A DNA stretch of 20,670 nt from an uncultured Bacteroidota bacterium (GTDB lineage: Bacteria; Bacteroidota; Bacteroidia; Flavobacteriales; UA16), in assembly GCA_902578505.1 (NCBI GenBank), contig CACHDD010000013.1, forward strand, positions 1 to 20,670. The letters are read 5' to 3'. The notes below the pieces were generated by a model. That model saw nothing but the letters and a program-made list of their open reading frames with translations. It was not told where the DNA came from and searched no databases. This document shows, one piece after another, positions 1 to 8,164 of the stretch; the stretch's first letter is position 1, and each line of letters begins with the position of its first letter. The translations under genes were made by a program, and so were the position numbers.

Positions 1-1
1 C

Positions 2-1270
2 ATTGCTCCTATTCCAGGAAAGGGTACCATTGGTATTGAAGTGCCAAACTCAAAACCCGATGTGGTTAGCATGCGAGCACTTATTAGTTCTGATAAATTC
101 CAGGACAGCGATGCGGAACTTCCAATTGCGATGGGTAAGACCATTTCTAATGAAACCCACGTATTTGACCTTGCCAAGATGCCTCACCTACTCATGGCGG
201 GTGCAACAGGTCAGGGTAAGTCTGTAGGACTAAATGCCATGCTCGTGAGCATGCTTTACCGAAAGCACCCAAGCGCACTGAAGTTTGTCCTAGTCGACCC
301 TAAAAAGGTTGAGCTTAGCGTTTACAACCATATTTCAAGACACTACCTTGCGCAGCTTCCAGATTCGGAGGATGCTATCATCACTGATACAGACAAGGTT
401 GTGAATACTCTAAATTCGCTTTGCAAGGAGATGGACCAGAGGTACGAGCTTCTCAAGGATGCCCAATGCCGAAACATAAAAGAGTACAATAAGAAGTTCA
501 TCAACAGAAAGATTGTACCCGAGTCTTCTAAGGAATTACATCCTGAGCGCGGGCACCACTACCTGCCTTACATAGTCCTAGTTGTTGACGAATTTGCTGA
601 TTTGATAATGACTGCAGGTAAGGAGGTGGAAACCCCAATTGCAAGGCTGGCGCAACTTGCTAGGGCGATTGGGATACACTTGATAATTGCTACTCAGAGG
701 CCGTCTGTAAATATTATTACGGGTACGATAAAGGCTAACTTCCCTGCAAGGGTTGCCTTTAGAGTTACTTCTAAGATCGATTCCAGGACTATTCTTGACG
801 CAGGTGGCGCAGACCAGCTCATAGGCAGAGGTGATATGCTTATGAGTACTGGAAACGATTTGATTAGACTACAGTGTGGATTCGTAGATACTCCTGAGGT
901 TGAGAGTATTTGTGATTATATAGGAGGTCAAAGAGGATACGAAACCGTTTACGAGTTGCCTGAATTTGTGCCTGAAGGAGGAGGTGCAGGAGAAAGAGGA
1001 GCGTCAAGTGTTGAAGAAAGGGATGTGATGTTCGAAGACGCGGCAAGAGTAATCGTTATGCACCAACAAGGATCTACATCTCTACTCCAAAGAAAACTTA
1101 AGCTTGGCTACAATAGAGCCGGTAGAATAGTCGACCAATTAGAAGACGCCGGAATTATTGGGCCATTCGAGGGATCAAAAGCAAGGAAGGTTCTTATTCC
1201 AGATGAAGTAAGTTTGGAACAACTTTTGATAAGAATAAAGAGTGCAGGAGACGAACCATCAACTATCTAA
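2..1270 (+). CDS. ftsK: DNA translocase FtsK, C-terminal part (5' truncated)
   Basis: FtsK is a hexameric ATPase that pumps DNA through the division septum and activates XerCD at dif during chromosome segregation. The reading frame is open from base 2 and already encodes the conserved IAPIPGKGTIGIEVPN segment, so the start lies outside the window; the GTG at 41 is an internal valine. The motor domain shows Walker A GATGQGKS (200-223), Walker B in IVLVVDEFADL (about 575-607), and the ATQRPSVNIITG and GRGDML blocks. After a Gly/Glu-rich linker (about 970-1010), the last 80 or so residues form the gamma winged-helix domain (QGSTSLLQRKLKLGYNRAGR), which reads polar KOPS sites. The membrane N-terminus is not visible. 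The lolA-like gene follows after 3 bases, so the two are probably co-transcribed, an order I recall as common in Bacteroidota. Confidence 0.97.
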   Translation: MAPIPGKGTIGIEVPNSKPDVVSMRALISSDKFQDSDAELPIAMGKTISNETHVFDLAKMPHLLMAGATGQGKSVGLNAMLVSMLYRKHPSALKFVLVDPKKVELSVYNHISRHYLAQLPDSEDAIITDTDKVVNTLNSLCKEMDQRYELLKDAQCRNIKEYNKKFINRKIVPESSKELHPERGHHYLPYIVLVVDEFADLIMTAGKEVETPIARLAQLARAIGIHLIIATQRPSVNIITGTIKANFPARVAFRVTSKIDSRTILDAGGADQLIGRGDMLMSTGNDLIRLQCGFVDTPEVESICDYIGGQRGYETVYELPEFVPEGGGAGERGASSVEERDVMFEDAARVIVMHQQGSTSLLQRKLKLGYNRAGRIVDQLEDAGIIGPFEGSKARKVLIPDEVSLEQLLIRIKSAGDEPSTI

Positions 1271-1273
1271 ACA

Positions 1274-1927
1274 ATGAAAAAGAAATTTAACTCTCTATTA
1301 TCCATTGTACTTTGTGCTTTTTGCTTCACTGCTTCAGCCCAAACCGCAGACGAAATTTTAAACTCCTTGAGTGAGCAAGTAAAGGGATACAAAACTATTG
1401 ATGCTACATATAGCTCTTTCATGGTGGATTTGAAGAATGACTTTACAGAAGAAATGTCTGGTCATATTTTTATTAAAGGAAATAGCTTCAATTTAGACAT
1501 AGGTGATTACGTGATCATAAGCGATGGCACTTCGGTTTGGACATACGACACAGAGGCCAACGAATGTTATATAGATGAAGCAGAAATGCTAATTGAAGAT
1601 GGTATGGACCCATCGAAAATTTTCACTATTTGGGAGGATGATTTTAAAGCTGAATTAAAAGGAAATATTGACGTGAATGGTGCTCAGTGTAAGCATATCA
1701 ACCTATACCCAAATGAATCTAGTGAGAAAACTTACCACACCATTGAGCTATTTGTCAAAGGCCAAACTACCTACGAAATTGTCAAAATGCTCGTAAAGGG
1801 CCGCGAGGGAAATAATACAGAATATAATATCAAATCATTTAAGACTGGTGTAACAATTCCAGATGGTACTTTCCAATTTAATGAGAGCAACTACCCTGGA
1901 GTTGAACTCGTAGATAACCGCATTTAA
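1274..1927 (+). CDS. LolA-like outer-membrane lipoprotein carrier protein
   Basis: A 217-residue protein with a signal peptide (MKKKFNSLLSIVLCAFCFTASAQ, cleavage probably after SAQ). It is followed by a LolA/LolB-type half-barrel sequence: an initial helix (ADEILNSLSEQVKGYKTIDA), the strand pattern SGHIFIKGNSFNLDI, and the VWTYDTEANEC block. LolA shuttles lipoproteins through the periplasm from LolCDE to the outer membrane. In Bacteroidota the LolB acceptor is usually not recognisable, so the acceptor step is unknown here. The gene starts 3 bases after ftsK and its stop codon overlaps the stop of the convergent gene on the minus strand (shared bases 1925-1926). The family call rests on size, signal peptide, pattern and the ftsK neighbour, and no residue is uniquely diagnostic. 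Confidence 0.85.
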   Translation: MKKKFNSLLSIVLCAFCFTASAQTADEILNSLSEQVKGYKTIDATYSSFMVDLKNDFTEEMSGHIFIKGNSFNLDIGDYVIISDGTSVWTYDTEANECYIDEAEMLIEDGMDPSKIFTIWEDDFKAELKGNIDVNGAQCKHINLYPNESSEKTYHTIELFVKGQTTYEIVKMLVKGREGNNTEYNIKSFKTGVTIPDGTFQFNESNYPGVELVDNRI

Positions 1928-3207
1928 TCTTCACGGATATAGAAACCCTCTTCGTCTAATTGGGGTTCTATAAATGGCATAAGGCCAGGCACAATATCCG
2001 TCGTGCACCACTGTCCGTTGTGGAAAGTGCTGAGTTCCCAAGTTGAATTTACCCAACCTCCATCCTCTTGAGTTTGGCTCCATTCGAACCTTGTGGCAAT
2101 TGGAGCAGGCAAAGAGCTTAAATCCCAAGAAGCAAGACTATCCTCAGCAAGAATCGCGCTGTCTAAAGGCATGGCGTCTAACTTTCTAGCAAAGGCGTCT
2201 AATAGGGCATCGTGCGCTCGAATAGCATAATCAGTAGGATCTGTGTCGTATAGGTCTCTAAATATCTTTACAGCTTCAACTGTTGTACTATCAGACCAAT
2301 CCACCTCTCCACTTACTGGAATTGTTGTTCTAGTTCTTGTGAGGAATGGGAGGTCAATAAAGCCCAAATCCTTTACATCTGATCCAGCATACACATATAT
2401 CTCGGTAGAATCATTTTTCTGTACAACCGATTGGAGGCTTGACAACATAGACCTTGATCGCTTACTAGCAAGAGAGACAACAACATTCCTCTCGTAGAAC
2501 TGAATCTTATCTGCAAGTGTGCCAATTGAATTTCTAGACCCCAAAACTGTGTCGAATCTTATAGTGTCTACTAAAAGTGAATCGTATGGTAAAGGTTCTA
2601 TGGGATATAGATCCAAGAAATGTTGCTCAATTGGCAAATCTGACCCTCCAGCAATAACGAATATAACATTATCATTAACATGTTCAGTAAGGAGTTTATT
2701 GATGATTAAATCTGTGTAATGGATTTTAGCAGGGATAATAGACCTAATATGAGCCCCATAATTAAGGAGATGGGGATTTACCTTTGTCAGAAGAATGTGT
2801 TCAGCTCCAGACCTCTCCACCTGCCCCATACTCTTCGAGAGAACGGACTGTTGCAAGGGACCAAAAACAACATCCATTCCATTGATATCATCGAACTCCC
2901 ACAATCTATTATCAAGAGTATCTGGAACCTCGTCAAATAGGTTAAGCTCAACATTATAGCCAGTTTGGGCTAGTCGTAATGCAGCCCAACGCAATCCATT
3001 GACGTGCTCCATTGAAATTTCTCGCATCCTCCACTCCCTTCTTGGAGGTGGACCGATTGTATCAACTACTAGGTTTGTAAAGAATGGCAGAATTGCAGCA
3101 ACTTTCATATCGTAGGTAGAAGTATCTACACTGGTAGAATCGTTTGCGCTTGCTATGAAGCTTGCGCAAAGTGCTACTATAATCGATATGTATTCAACTA
3201 CCTTCAT
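1924..3207 (-). CDS. Periplasmic-binding-protein-like (type 1 fold) secreted protein
   Basis: A 427-residue protein with an N-terminal signal peptide (MKVVEYISIIVALCASFIASA). The body resembles type 1 periplasmic binding proteins, the Leu/Ile/Val-receptor fold: it has KVAAILPFF near the start, a hydrophobic segment around DVVFGPLQQSVL, and late alternating strand/helix segments such as DYAIRAHDALLDAFARKL. It lies 3 bases downstream of guaA on the same strand and is probably co-transcribed. Related Bacteroidota proteins beside guaA often carry LysM peptidoglycan-binding repeats before this domain; none is seen here, so this looks like a binding-fold-only version. No permease or ATPase is nearby, so an envelope sensor or scaffold is as likely as a transport receptor. 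Ligand and exact role are unknown. Confidence 0.75.
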   Translation of the reverse strand: MKVVEYISIIVALCASFIASANDSTSVDTSTYDMKVAAILPFFTNLVVDTIGPPPRREWRMREISMEHVNGLRWAALRLAQTGYNVELNLFDEVPDTLDNRLWEFDDINGMDVVFGPLQQSVLSKSMGQVERSGAEHILLTKVNPHLLNYGAHIRSIIPAKIHYTDLIINKLLTEHVNDNVIFVIAGGSDLPIEQHFLDLYPIEPLPYDSLLVDTIRFDTVLGSRNSIGTLADKIQFYERNVVVSLASKRSRSMLSSLQSVVQKNDSTEIYVYAGSDVKDLGFIDLPFLTRTRTTIPVSGEVDWSDSTTVEAVKIFRDLYDTDPTDYAIRAHDALLDAFARKLDAMPLDSAILAEDSLASWDLSSLPAPIATRFEWSQTQEDGGWVNSTWELSTFHNGQWCTTDIVPGLMPFIEPQLDEEGFYIRED

Positions 3208-3210
3208 TTA

Positions 3211-4764
3211 TTATTCCCATTCAATAGTTGCTGGTGGCTTAGAGCTAATATCGTAAACAACTCGATTTACACCTCTAACCTTATTTATGATATCGTTACT
3301 AACCTTTGCTAGGAAATCATATGGTAGGTGAGCCCAATCAGCTGTCATACCATCTGTACTTGTAACAGCTCTTAGTGCTACTGCGTTTTCGTAAGTTCTT
3401 TCGTCTCCCATTACTCCTACAGATTGGACTGGTAGAAGGATTGCACCTGCTTGCCAAACTTCGTCGTAAAATCCTGAATCTATTAGTCCTCCAATGAATA
3501 TGGCATCTACCTCTTGTAGGATTCTAACTTTCTCAGCAGTTATATCTCCTAGGATTCTAATGCCCAAACCTGGGCCAGGGAATGGGTGTCTGCCAAGTAT
3601 TCTTGGCTTAATTCCCAGCGCCTTTCCAACCCTTCTTACTTCGTCTTTAAAGATTAAGCGAAGTGGTTCGACAACTTTGAGAGTCATGTAGTCAGGCAGC
3701 CCACCTACATTGTGGTGGCTTTTAATCGTCGCCGAAGGCCCTCCTGTTGCGCTAACAGATTCAATTACATCAGGGTAGATTGTACCTTGACCTAACCAAT
3801 TTGCTCCCTCAACTTCTTTCGATGCTTCGTCAAATACATCAACGAATACTTTCCCAATTGCCTTTCTCTTCATTTCAGGGTCTGTTAACCCATTAAGTTC
3901 TTCAAGGAATTTATCTCCAGCTCTTACTCCCTTTACGTTAAGCCCCATGTCCTTGTAATTCTCAAGAACTTGTTCGAATTCGTCCTTCCTTAGAAGTCCG
4001 TTGTCAACGAAAATGCAGTGTAATCTGTCGCCTATTGCTCTGTTGAGCAACTCTGCAGCAACTGTTGAATCAACTCCACCCGATAGGCCAAGGATAACTT
4101 TGTCTTCCTCTCCGATTTGGGCTTTAAGACTTGCAATTGTTGCTTCAGCAAAGTTATCTGGCGTCCACTCTCCTGAACATCCACATATACCTAGAATGAA
4201 ATTCTTTATCAAGGTAGGTCCTTCTGTGCTGTGGAATACCTCAGGATGAAATTGAATACCCCAAACCTTTTCTCCAACTGCTCTAAAACCAGCAAATTTC
4301 ACATCGCCAGTACTGCAAATAGTTTGGTATCCTTCACCTAAGTCTAAAATTGTATCTCCGTGGCTCATCCACACTTGACTCCCAAGAGTCATGCCATTAA
4401 GAAGCTCATCAGATATTTCTACCACACTAAGATTTGCTCTACCGTACTCTCTTGAATCACTTGCCTGTACATCACCACCATTTCTAACGGCTAGATATTG
4501 AGCCCCATAACAAACACCTAAAAGAGGAACTTTACCAATGATAGCTGACAAATCAGGCATAGGAGAATTTTCATCCCTTACGCTGTGAGGACTACCTGAA
4601 AGGATAACTCCCTTACAGCCTTCAGGAAGTGAAGTACACTTATTCCAAGGAATAATTTCTGAGTAAACATTTATCTCGCGAATCCTTCTAGCTATAAGCT
4701 GAGTATACTGCGAACCGAAATCTAAAATCAGAATATTTTCAGAACTTGGACGTAGATCAGACAT
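3211..4764 (-). CDS. guaA: GMP synthase (glutamine-hydrolysing)
   Basis: A 517-residue cytosolic enzyme, normal length for GuaA. It converts XMP to GMP with ATP and glutamine, the last step of guanine nucleotide synthesis. The N-terminal class I glutamine amidotransferase domain (about 10-190) shows the nucleophile Cys85 in GVCYGAQ and the His173/Glu175 pair in QFHPEV. The ATP pyrophosphatase domain follows with the PP-loop SGGVDS at 228-233. The C-terminal dimerisation domain ends in the typical [13 protein letters not shown]. The start at 4764 sits 17 bases past a perfect TAACTTTG promoter element on the same strand. The gene is divergent from maf and heads a likely two-gene unit with the binding-protein-like gene. 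Confidence 0.99.
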   Translation of the reverse strand: MSDLRPSSENILILDFGSQYTQLIARRIREINVYSEIIPWNKCTSLPEGCKGVILSGSPHSVRDENSPMPDLSAIIGKVPLLGVCYGAQYLAVRNGGDVQASDSREYGRANLSVVEISDELLNGMTLGSQVWMSHGDTILDLGEGYQTICSTGDVKFAGFRAVGEKVWGIQFHPEVFHSTEGPTLIKNFILGICGCSGEWTPDNFAEATIASLKAQIGEEDKVILGLSGGVDSTVAAELLNRAIGDRLHCIFVDNGLLRKDEFEQVLENYKDMGLNVKGVRAGDKFLEELNGLTDPEMKRKAIGKVFVDVFDEASKEVEGANWLGQGTIYPDVIESVSATGGPSATIKSHHNVGGLPDYMTLKVVEPLRLIFKDEVRRVGKALGIKPRILGRHPFPGPGLGIRILGDITAEKVRILQEVDAIFIGGLIDSGFYDEVWQAGAILLPVQSVGVMGDERTYENAVALRAVTSTDGMTADWAHLPYDFLAKVSNDIINKVRGVNRVVYDISSKPPATIEWE

Positions 4765-4780
4765 ATAAAATATTTTTCTA

Positions 4781-4788
4781 CAAAGTTA
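4781..4788 (-). promoter_or_regulatory. Bacteroidota -7 box upstream of guaA
   Basis: Read on the minus strand this is TAACTTTG, a perfect match to the Bacteroidota TAnnTTTG element, with 16 bases between it and the guaA start codon. No convincing -33 TTTG lies at the expected distance. The site shares the 69-base guaA-maf intergenic region with an opposing element. Confidence 0.6.
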
Positions 4789-4803
4789 CCTCTTGTATTC
4801 GCT

Positions 4804-4811
4804 TAATTTTG
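4804..4811 (+). promoter_or_regulatory. Bacteroidota -7 box upstream of maf
   Basis: TAATTTTG matches TAnnTTTG exactly and ends 22 bases before the maf start. It lies 15 bases from the oppositely oriented guaA element, so the two promoters sit nearly back to back. The -33 element is not obvious. Confidence 0.5.
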
Positions 4812-4833
4812 TAATGTTTTCACACAAATACCT

Positions 4834-5421
4834 ATGCTTTATCCTCAACTATCATCAAAAAGAATAATACTCGCATCAAAAAGCCCCAGACGATATGAAT
4901 TAATTCGCGGCTTAGAGATTGAACCTGAGGTTGTGATACGAGACGTTGATGAAAGCTACCCACCATCTGTTAAAGGACCTGAAGTAGCCAGATTTGTAAC
5001 CTTAACAAAAGCTGGTGCATTTGGCGACATTCTCAAAGAGGAGGACGTATTAATCACTGGCGACACTGTAGTTCTTCTTGACGAAGAAGTATTAGAAAAA
5101 CCCAGCGATAGAGATGAAGCTATTGCTATGTTAAAAAGGCTTTCTGGCAGAACTCATACTGTAGCATCAGGAATTGCAGTAACTACTCTTAATGGAGGGA
5201 CAAAATGCGTTGTCGATACATGTGAGGTTGAATTCAATGAGATTTCTGAAGAAATCATCAAGCATTATATCGACCACTACAAACCCTTTGACAAGGCTGG
5301 AAGCTACGGAGTCCAAGACTTAATAGGATATGTTGGTGTAAAGTCCTTAAAAGGCTCGTTCTACACTGTTATGGGACTTCCTGTCCACCTTCTACACCAA
5401 ATGCTATCAGAGCTTAAATAG
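4834..5421 (+). CDS. Maf family nucleoside triphosphate pyrophosphatase
   Basis: A 195-residue cytosolic enzyme of the Maf/YhdE family. These hydrolyse non-canonical or excess nucleotides such as dTTP, UTP and modified pyrimidine triphosphates to monophosphates, and some family members influence septation. Diagnostic features are the N-terminal ILASKSPRR signature (residues 12-20), the catalytic-base segment ITGDTVV with Asp77, the KPSDRDEAIAMLKRLSG block, and FDKAGSYGVQ near the C-terminus. The length is typical. Its 3' end overlaps the convergent selD gene by 8 bases. Subfamily substrate (dTTP/UTP versus m7GTP) was not assigned. Confidence 0.95.
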   Translation: MLYPQLSSKRIILASKSPRRYELIRGLEIEPEVVIRDVDESYPPSVKGPEVARFVTLTKAGAFGDILKEEDVLITGDTVVLLDEEVLEKPSDRDEAIAMLKRLSGRTHTVASGIAVTTLNGGTKCVVDTCEVEFNEISEEIIKHYIDHYKPFDKAGSYGVQDLIGYVGVKSLKGSFYTVMGLPVHLLHQMLSELK

Positions 5422-6448
5422 AAATGGTTGGCGAAGTAATAGAGACAATCTCTCCAATAATTTCTGAAGGAAGTCCAGAATCACTTAGAAGCTTAACCAC
5501 CTCATCCACAGACCCTGCTTCTACCGACACCAAGAGACCGCCGCTTGTTTGAGGATCGCAAAGTAGATCCCTTTTAAATCCTTCAGGTAATTCTAAATTC
5601 TCTCCATAACTAGCGAAATTTCTCCTAGCACCTCCTGGCACACACCCCTTTTGATGATAATCCTCTAGAGCTTCTCTATCAAAGGTTGGAACACTTTCAA
5701 AATCTATTAATGCCGAAGCATTGGACCCCTCACACATTTCTAGGAGATGTCCCATAAGGCCAAACCCAGTTACATCTGTCATTGCATTAACTCCTGTTAC
5801 CTCTGCCAATCGTGCACCAATTTTATTCAGTGACGACATTGACTCAATTGCAGTGTTTATGTGGTGATCCTGAACATGCCCTTTTTTTTGGGCTGTAGAA
5901 AAAATACCGACACCTAGAGGTTTTGTAAGAAAAAGCTTGTCTCCAACCTTAGCTGAGGCATTTGCCTTTATATGACTCAACTTCACCCTTCCTGTTACTG
6001 CAAGCCCAAAAATTGGTTCAGGTGAATCTATGCTATGACCTCCAGCAAGAGGAATGCCTGCCTCTTCGCAAACTGACCTACCCCCCTCGAGTACAGCGCC
6101 TGCTACTCCAGGAGGAAGTTTATCTATGGGCCAACCAAGTATGGCGATAGACATCAGCGGTTTTCCTCCCATAGCATAAATGTCAGAAATAGCGTTTGCT
6201 GCTGCAATTCTTCCAAATGTGTGAGGATCGTCCACTATGGGCATGAAAAAGTCAGTAGTGCTAACAATTCCAGTGCCATCACCAAGGTCTACAACAGCGG
6301 CATCATCCTTTGTGTCGTTGCCAACTAATAAGTTTGGGAAGATGGTTTCTCTGTTGATACAGCTGAGTATATCAGAAAGAACACTTGGGGCGATTTTGCA
6401 TCCGCATCCTGCGCCATGAGAATACGATGTTAGCTTAATGTCTGACAT
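5414..6448 (-). CDS. selD: Selenide, water dikinase (selenophosphate synthetase)
   Basis: A 344-residue cytosolic enzyme that makes selenophosphate, the selenium donor, from selenide and ATP. The N-terminal active-site segment SHGAGCGCK has Cys15 where many orthologues have selenocysteine, followed by Cys17 and Lys18, so this is the cysteine form (as in E. coli). Later AIRS-type domains carry nucleotide and metal-binding motifs, including DDAAVVDLGDGTGIVSTTDFF and DVTGFGLMGHL, plus LLCDPQTSGGLLVS near the end. The start codon overlaps the mnmH stop in a TAATG arrangement, so translation is probably coupled. The immediate partner is a selenophosphate-dependent tRNA enzyme; no selA, selB or selenocysteine tRNA is visible here. 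Confidence 0.98.
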   Translation of the reverse strand: MSDIKLTSYSHGAGCGCKIAPSVLSDILSCINRETIFPNLLVGNDTKDDAAVVDLGDGTGIVSTTDFFMPIVDDPHTFGRIAAANAISDIYAMGGKPLMSIAILGWPIDKLPPGVAGAVLEGGRSVCEEAGIPLAGGHSIDSPEPIFGLAVTGRVKLSHIKANASAKVGDKLFLTKPLGVGIFSTAQKKGHVQDHHINTAIESMSSLNKIGARLAEVTGVNAMTDVTGFGLMGHLLEMCEGSNASALIDFESVPTFDREALEDYHQKGCVPGGARRNFASYGENLELPEGFKRDLLCDPQTSGGLLVSVEAGSVDEVVKLLSDSGLPSEIIGEIVSITSPTISI

Positions 6449-7521
6449 TATTTTGAGTTGTAATCAGTTAGAAATTTGCTCAAATGTATAGCGCAATCTT
6501 TTGGGGATAGACCCTTGCAATTAACTGGCGTTCTATTAAAAACTGTGCGCTTTTTAAGGCCGTGAGAATAGGTTTTATCGTAATAAACTAAGGCAATTTT
6601 TGCTGCAGTAGCTAGATCACCTTGATCCAAAGCGTTTTGAGCTTGGCTAGCGTTTTGTAAGCCGATTTTAGGTGTAATTCGCTTAAAAGCTCCAGCTAAA
6701 AGGATGCGATCTATGTCTCCATACATTTGGACCAAGTGATTCACTCTATCATCCTCTGTGCGCTCCATTTCAAAGCATGTGCTTTTTATCATTTGTGTGT
6801 AAAAAGGCTCGGGAAGGTTGACCTTTCCTATAGTTCGGCTTTCATTTTCTACCCAAATAGGTCTTGGATTTTCTCCCCAGGCATCAATTTCTCTTAATCT
6901 GGAAAAAAGTAGATTAGAAAACTGCTTTGAAGAAGGTTGTTCGTGTCCATCTAAGTTGCCAAAAGCAGAGCCAAAATGTTTGGCCATTCCTTCGAGATCT
7001 ACAATCCTTTCACCTTTTATTTTGCCCAATTCACCTATAACGTCAGTTTTAGCAGAACCAGTCAATCCACCAAGAATAGCTAAGTTAAGGGGTTTGTCGT
7101 ACATTGATCTTGCATGTGATTTATACGCTTTATATCCTCCATCTAAAACAATGGCTGGGATAGACGCCGTTCTTAATAGCCATGCAACTGATTGAGATCT
7201 CATTCCGCCTCTCCAGCAGTGAATTAGAAGTGGATATTTTGTGGTTTGGGATTCGAAAAGCTTCCTACCATAACGGGCCATTTCAGCCATTTTAGGGCCT
7301 ATTATTTCAAATCCCTTTTCAAGCGCTTTCTCCTTACCCTTTTGCTTGTATAAGGTGCCTATTACAGATCTCTCAGCATCAGAGAATAGAGGCCAAGATA
7401 TAGCGCCAGGAATGTGATCTTCAGCATATTCGATAGGAGCCCTTACGTCTATAACAATTCCTCCTTTATCAGCTTCATTTAAAAATCCTGAAGTTGTTAA
7501 TGTTCTTGAAGGAATTACCAT
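6448..7521 (-). CDS. mnmH: tRNA 2-selenouridine synthase
   Basis: A 357-residue enzyme (also called SelU or YbbB) that replaces sulfur with selenium at the wobble uridine of tRNAs for Lys, Glu and Gln, using selenophosphate and passing through a geranylated intermediate. The N-terminal rhodanese domain (about 8-125) carries the active Cys102 in LIHCWRGGMRSQS. A P-loop domain follows with GGLTGSAKT at 151-159; the residue before the lysine is Ala157 instead of the usual Gly. The start at 7521 leaves only a few residues before the rhodanese core and is supported by GIVIDVRAPIEYAEDHIPGA. The start is 21 bases past the terminator of the PKD-protein gene on the same strand. It forms an operon with selD. 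Confidence 0.96.
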   Translation of the reverse strand: MVIPSRTLTTSGFLNEADKGGIVIDVRAPIEYAEDHIPGAISWPLFSDAERSVIGTLYKQKGKEKALEKGFEIIGPKMAEMARYGRKLFESQTTKYPLLIHCWRGGMRSQSVAWLLRTASIPAIVLDGGYKAYKSHARSMYDKPLNLAILGGLTGSAKTDVIGELGKIKGERIVDLEGMAKHFGSAFGNLDGHEQPSSKQFSNLLFSRLREIDAWGENPRPIWVENESRTIGKVNLPEPFYTQMIKSTCFEMERTEDDRVNHLVQMYGDIDRILLAGAFKRITPKIGLQNASQAQNALDQGDLATAAKIALVYYDKTYSHGLKKRTVFNRTPVNCKGLSPKDCAIHLSKFLTDYNSK

Positions 7522-7542
7522 AAGGTAAATTTAGTATATGAA

Positions 7543-7569
7543 AAACGCGCCTCAATATGGGGCGCGTTT
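7543..7569 (-). terminator. Intrinsic terminator after the PKD-protein gene
   Basis: A perfect 9-base inverted repeat (AAACGCGCC at 7543-7551, GGCGCGTTT at 7561-7569) with a 9-base loop. On the minus strand the stem runs directly into TTTTTC. It lies 29 bases beyond the PKD-protein stop codon and only 21 bases before the mnmH start on the same strand. Confidence 0.85.
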
Positions 7570-7598
7570 ATGTAAAGTGAAGTTAATTATTTTTTGCT

Positions 7599-8075
7599 TC
7601 AATTTTCTTGATATATATCTAAAACTGCATCAGGCGCAACATTAGGTTCCGAAGAGACCGAAACGGTTTTTTCTTCAGATGAAGATGATCCATACACATC
7701 AGTTACAGTAAGCTGAATAGTATATTCTCCAGGCTCTGCGGTAAATCTGGTCACATTAGTGCTATCTGAAGTAAGTTCGGCATTTCCAGAAACTAAAGAC
7801 CAAGAGTAAGATATATCATCACCATCTGCATCAGTTGATCCGGTTCCATCTAACGCTACTACAATGGCAGTAGTATTCGCATCACTATCGTGGGGTATGA
7901 CAAACTTAGCCTTGGCAGCTTCTAAAGCTACAGCTGCAAGTGAGTCAGCAAGTTCTTGAGCCGCTACTACTTCAGCAGCTTCTTGGACTGTCTTTCTTTC
8001 AATAGCGTCCATGTATCCATAGCTAAGTACAGCGACAGTAGCTACTAGCAATATGATTGTTGCAATGCGTTCCAT
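7599..8075 (-). CDS. Single-pass membrane protein with a PKD-type domain
   Basis: I choose the ATG at 8075 (158 residues). The frame stays open to 8120, but the extra codons run into the terminator hairpin of the upstream gene. The product starts with one transmembrane segment (ATIILLVATVAVLSYGY, about 4-20). Next comes an Ala/Glu-rich, probably coiled helical stalk (about 24-56). A PKD/Ig-like beta-sandwich follows with the usual signatures LDGTGSTDADGDDISYSWS and GEYTIQLTVTDVYGSSS (about 70-145). The tail is short and has no T9SS sorting domain, so the protein probably stays in the inner membrane with its PKD domain in the periplasm. Function is unknown; PKD domains usually mediate protein or polysaccharide contacts. 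The upstream neighbour is a two-helix membrane protein. Confidence 0.8.
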   Translation of the reverse strand: MERIATIILLVATVAVLSYGYMDAIERKTVQEAAEVVAAQELADSLAAVALEAAKAKFVIPHDSDANTTAIVVALDGTGSTDADGDDISYSWSLVSGNAELTSDSTNVTRFTAEPGEYTIQLTVTDVYGSSSSEEKTVSVSSEPNVAPDAVLDIYQEN

Positions 8076-8110
8076 TAGATTAAAGATTAATATTTTACGA
8101 GGAAAATAAG

Positions 8111-8139
8111 AGCGGCCCAAGGCAGACCCTCGGGCCGCT
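8111..8139 (-). terminator. Strong GC-rich terminator after the 75-residue membrane protein gene
   Basis: A perfect 8-base stem (AGCGGCCC at 8111-8118, GGGCCGCT at 8132-8139) with a 13-base loop. On the minus strand it is followed by CTTATTTTCC. It lies 25 bases past the stop of the 75-residue gene and just before the PKD-protein start at 8075. It is the most GC-rich short element in this AT-rich region and argues for a separate, possibly abundant, transcript for the small protein. Confidence 0.85.
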
Positions 8140-8164
8140 ACATTATTTTCTTACTAAAATGTAA

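Noticed and set aside
2243..2940. Several short plus-strand frames opposite the binding-protein-like gene.
   Set aside because: They are antisense to a well-formed secreted-protein gene and show no recognisable motif.
5414..6448. Selenocysteine in SelD.
   Set aside because: The active-site codon encodes Cys15 and no in-frame TGA is present.
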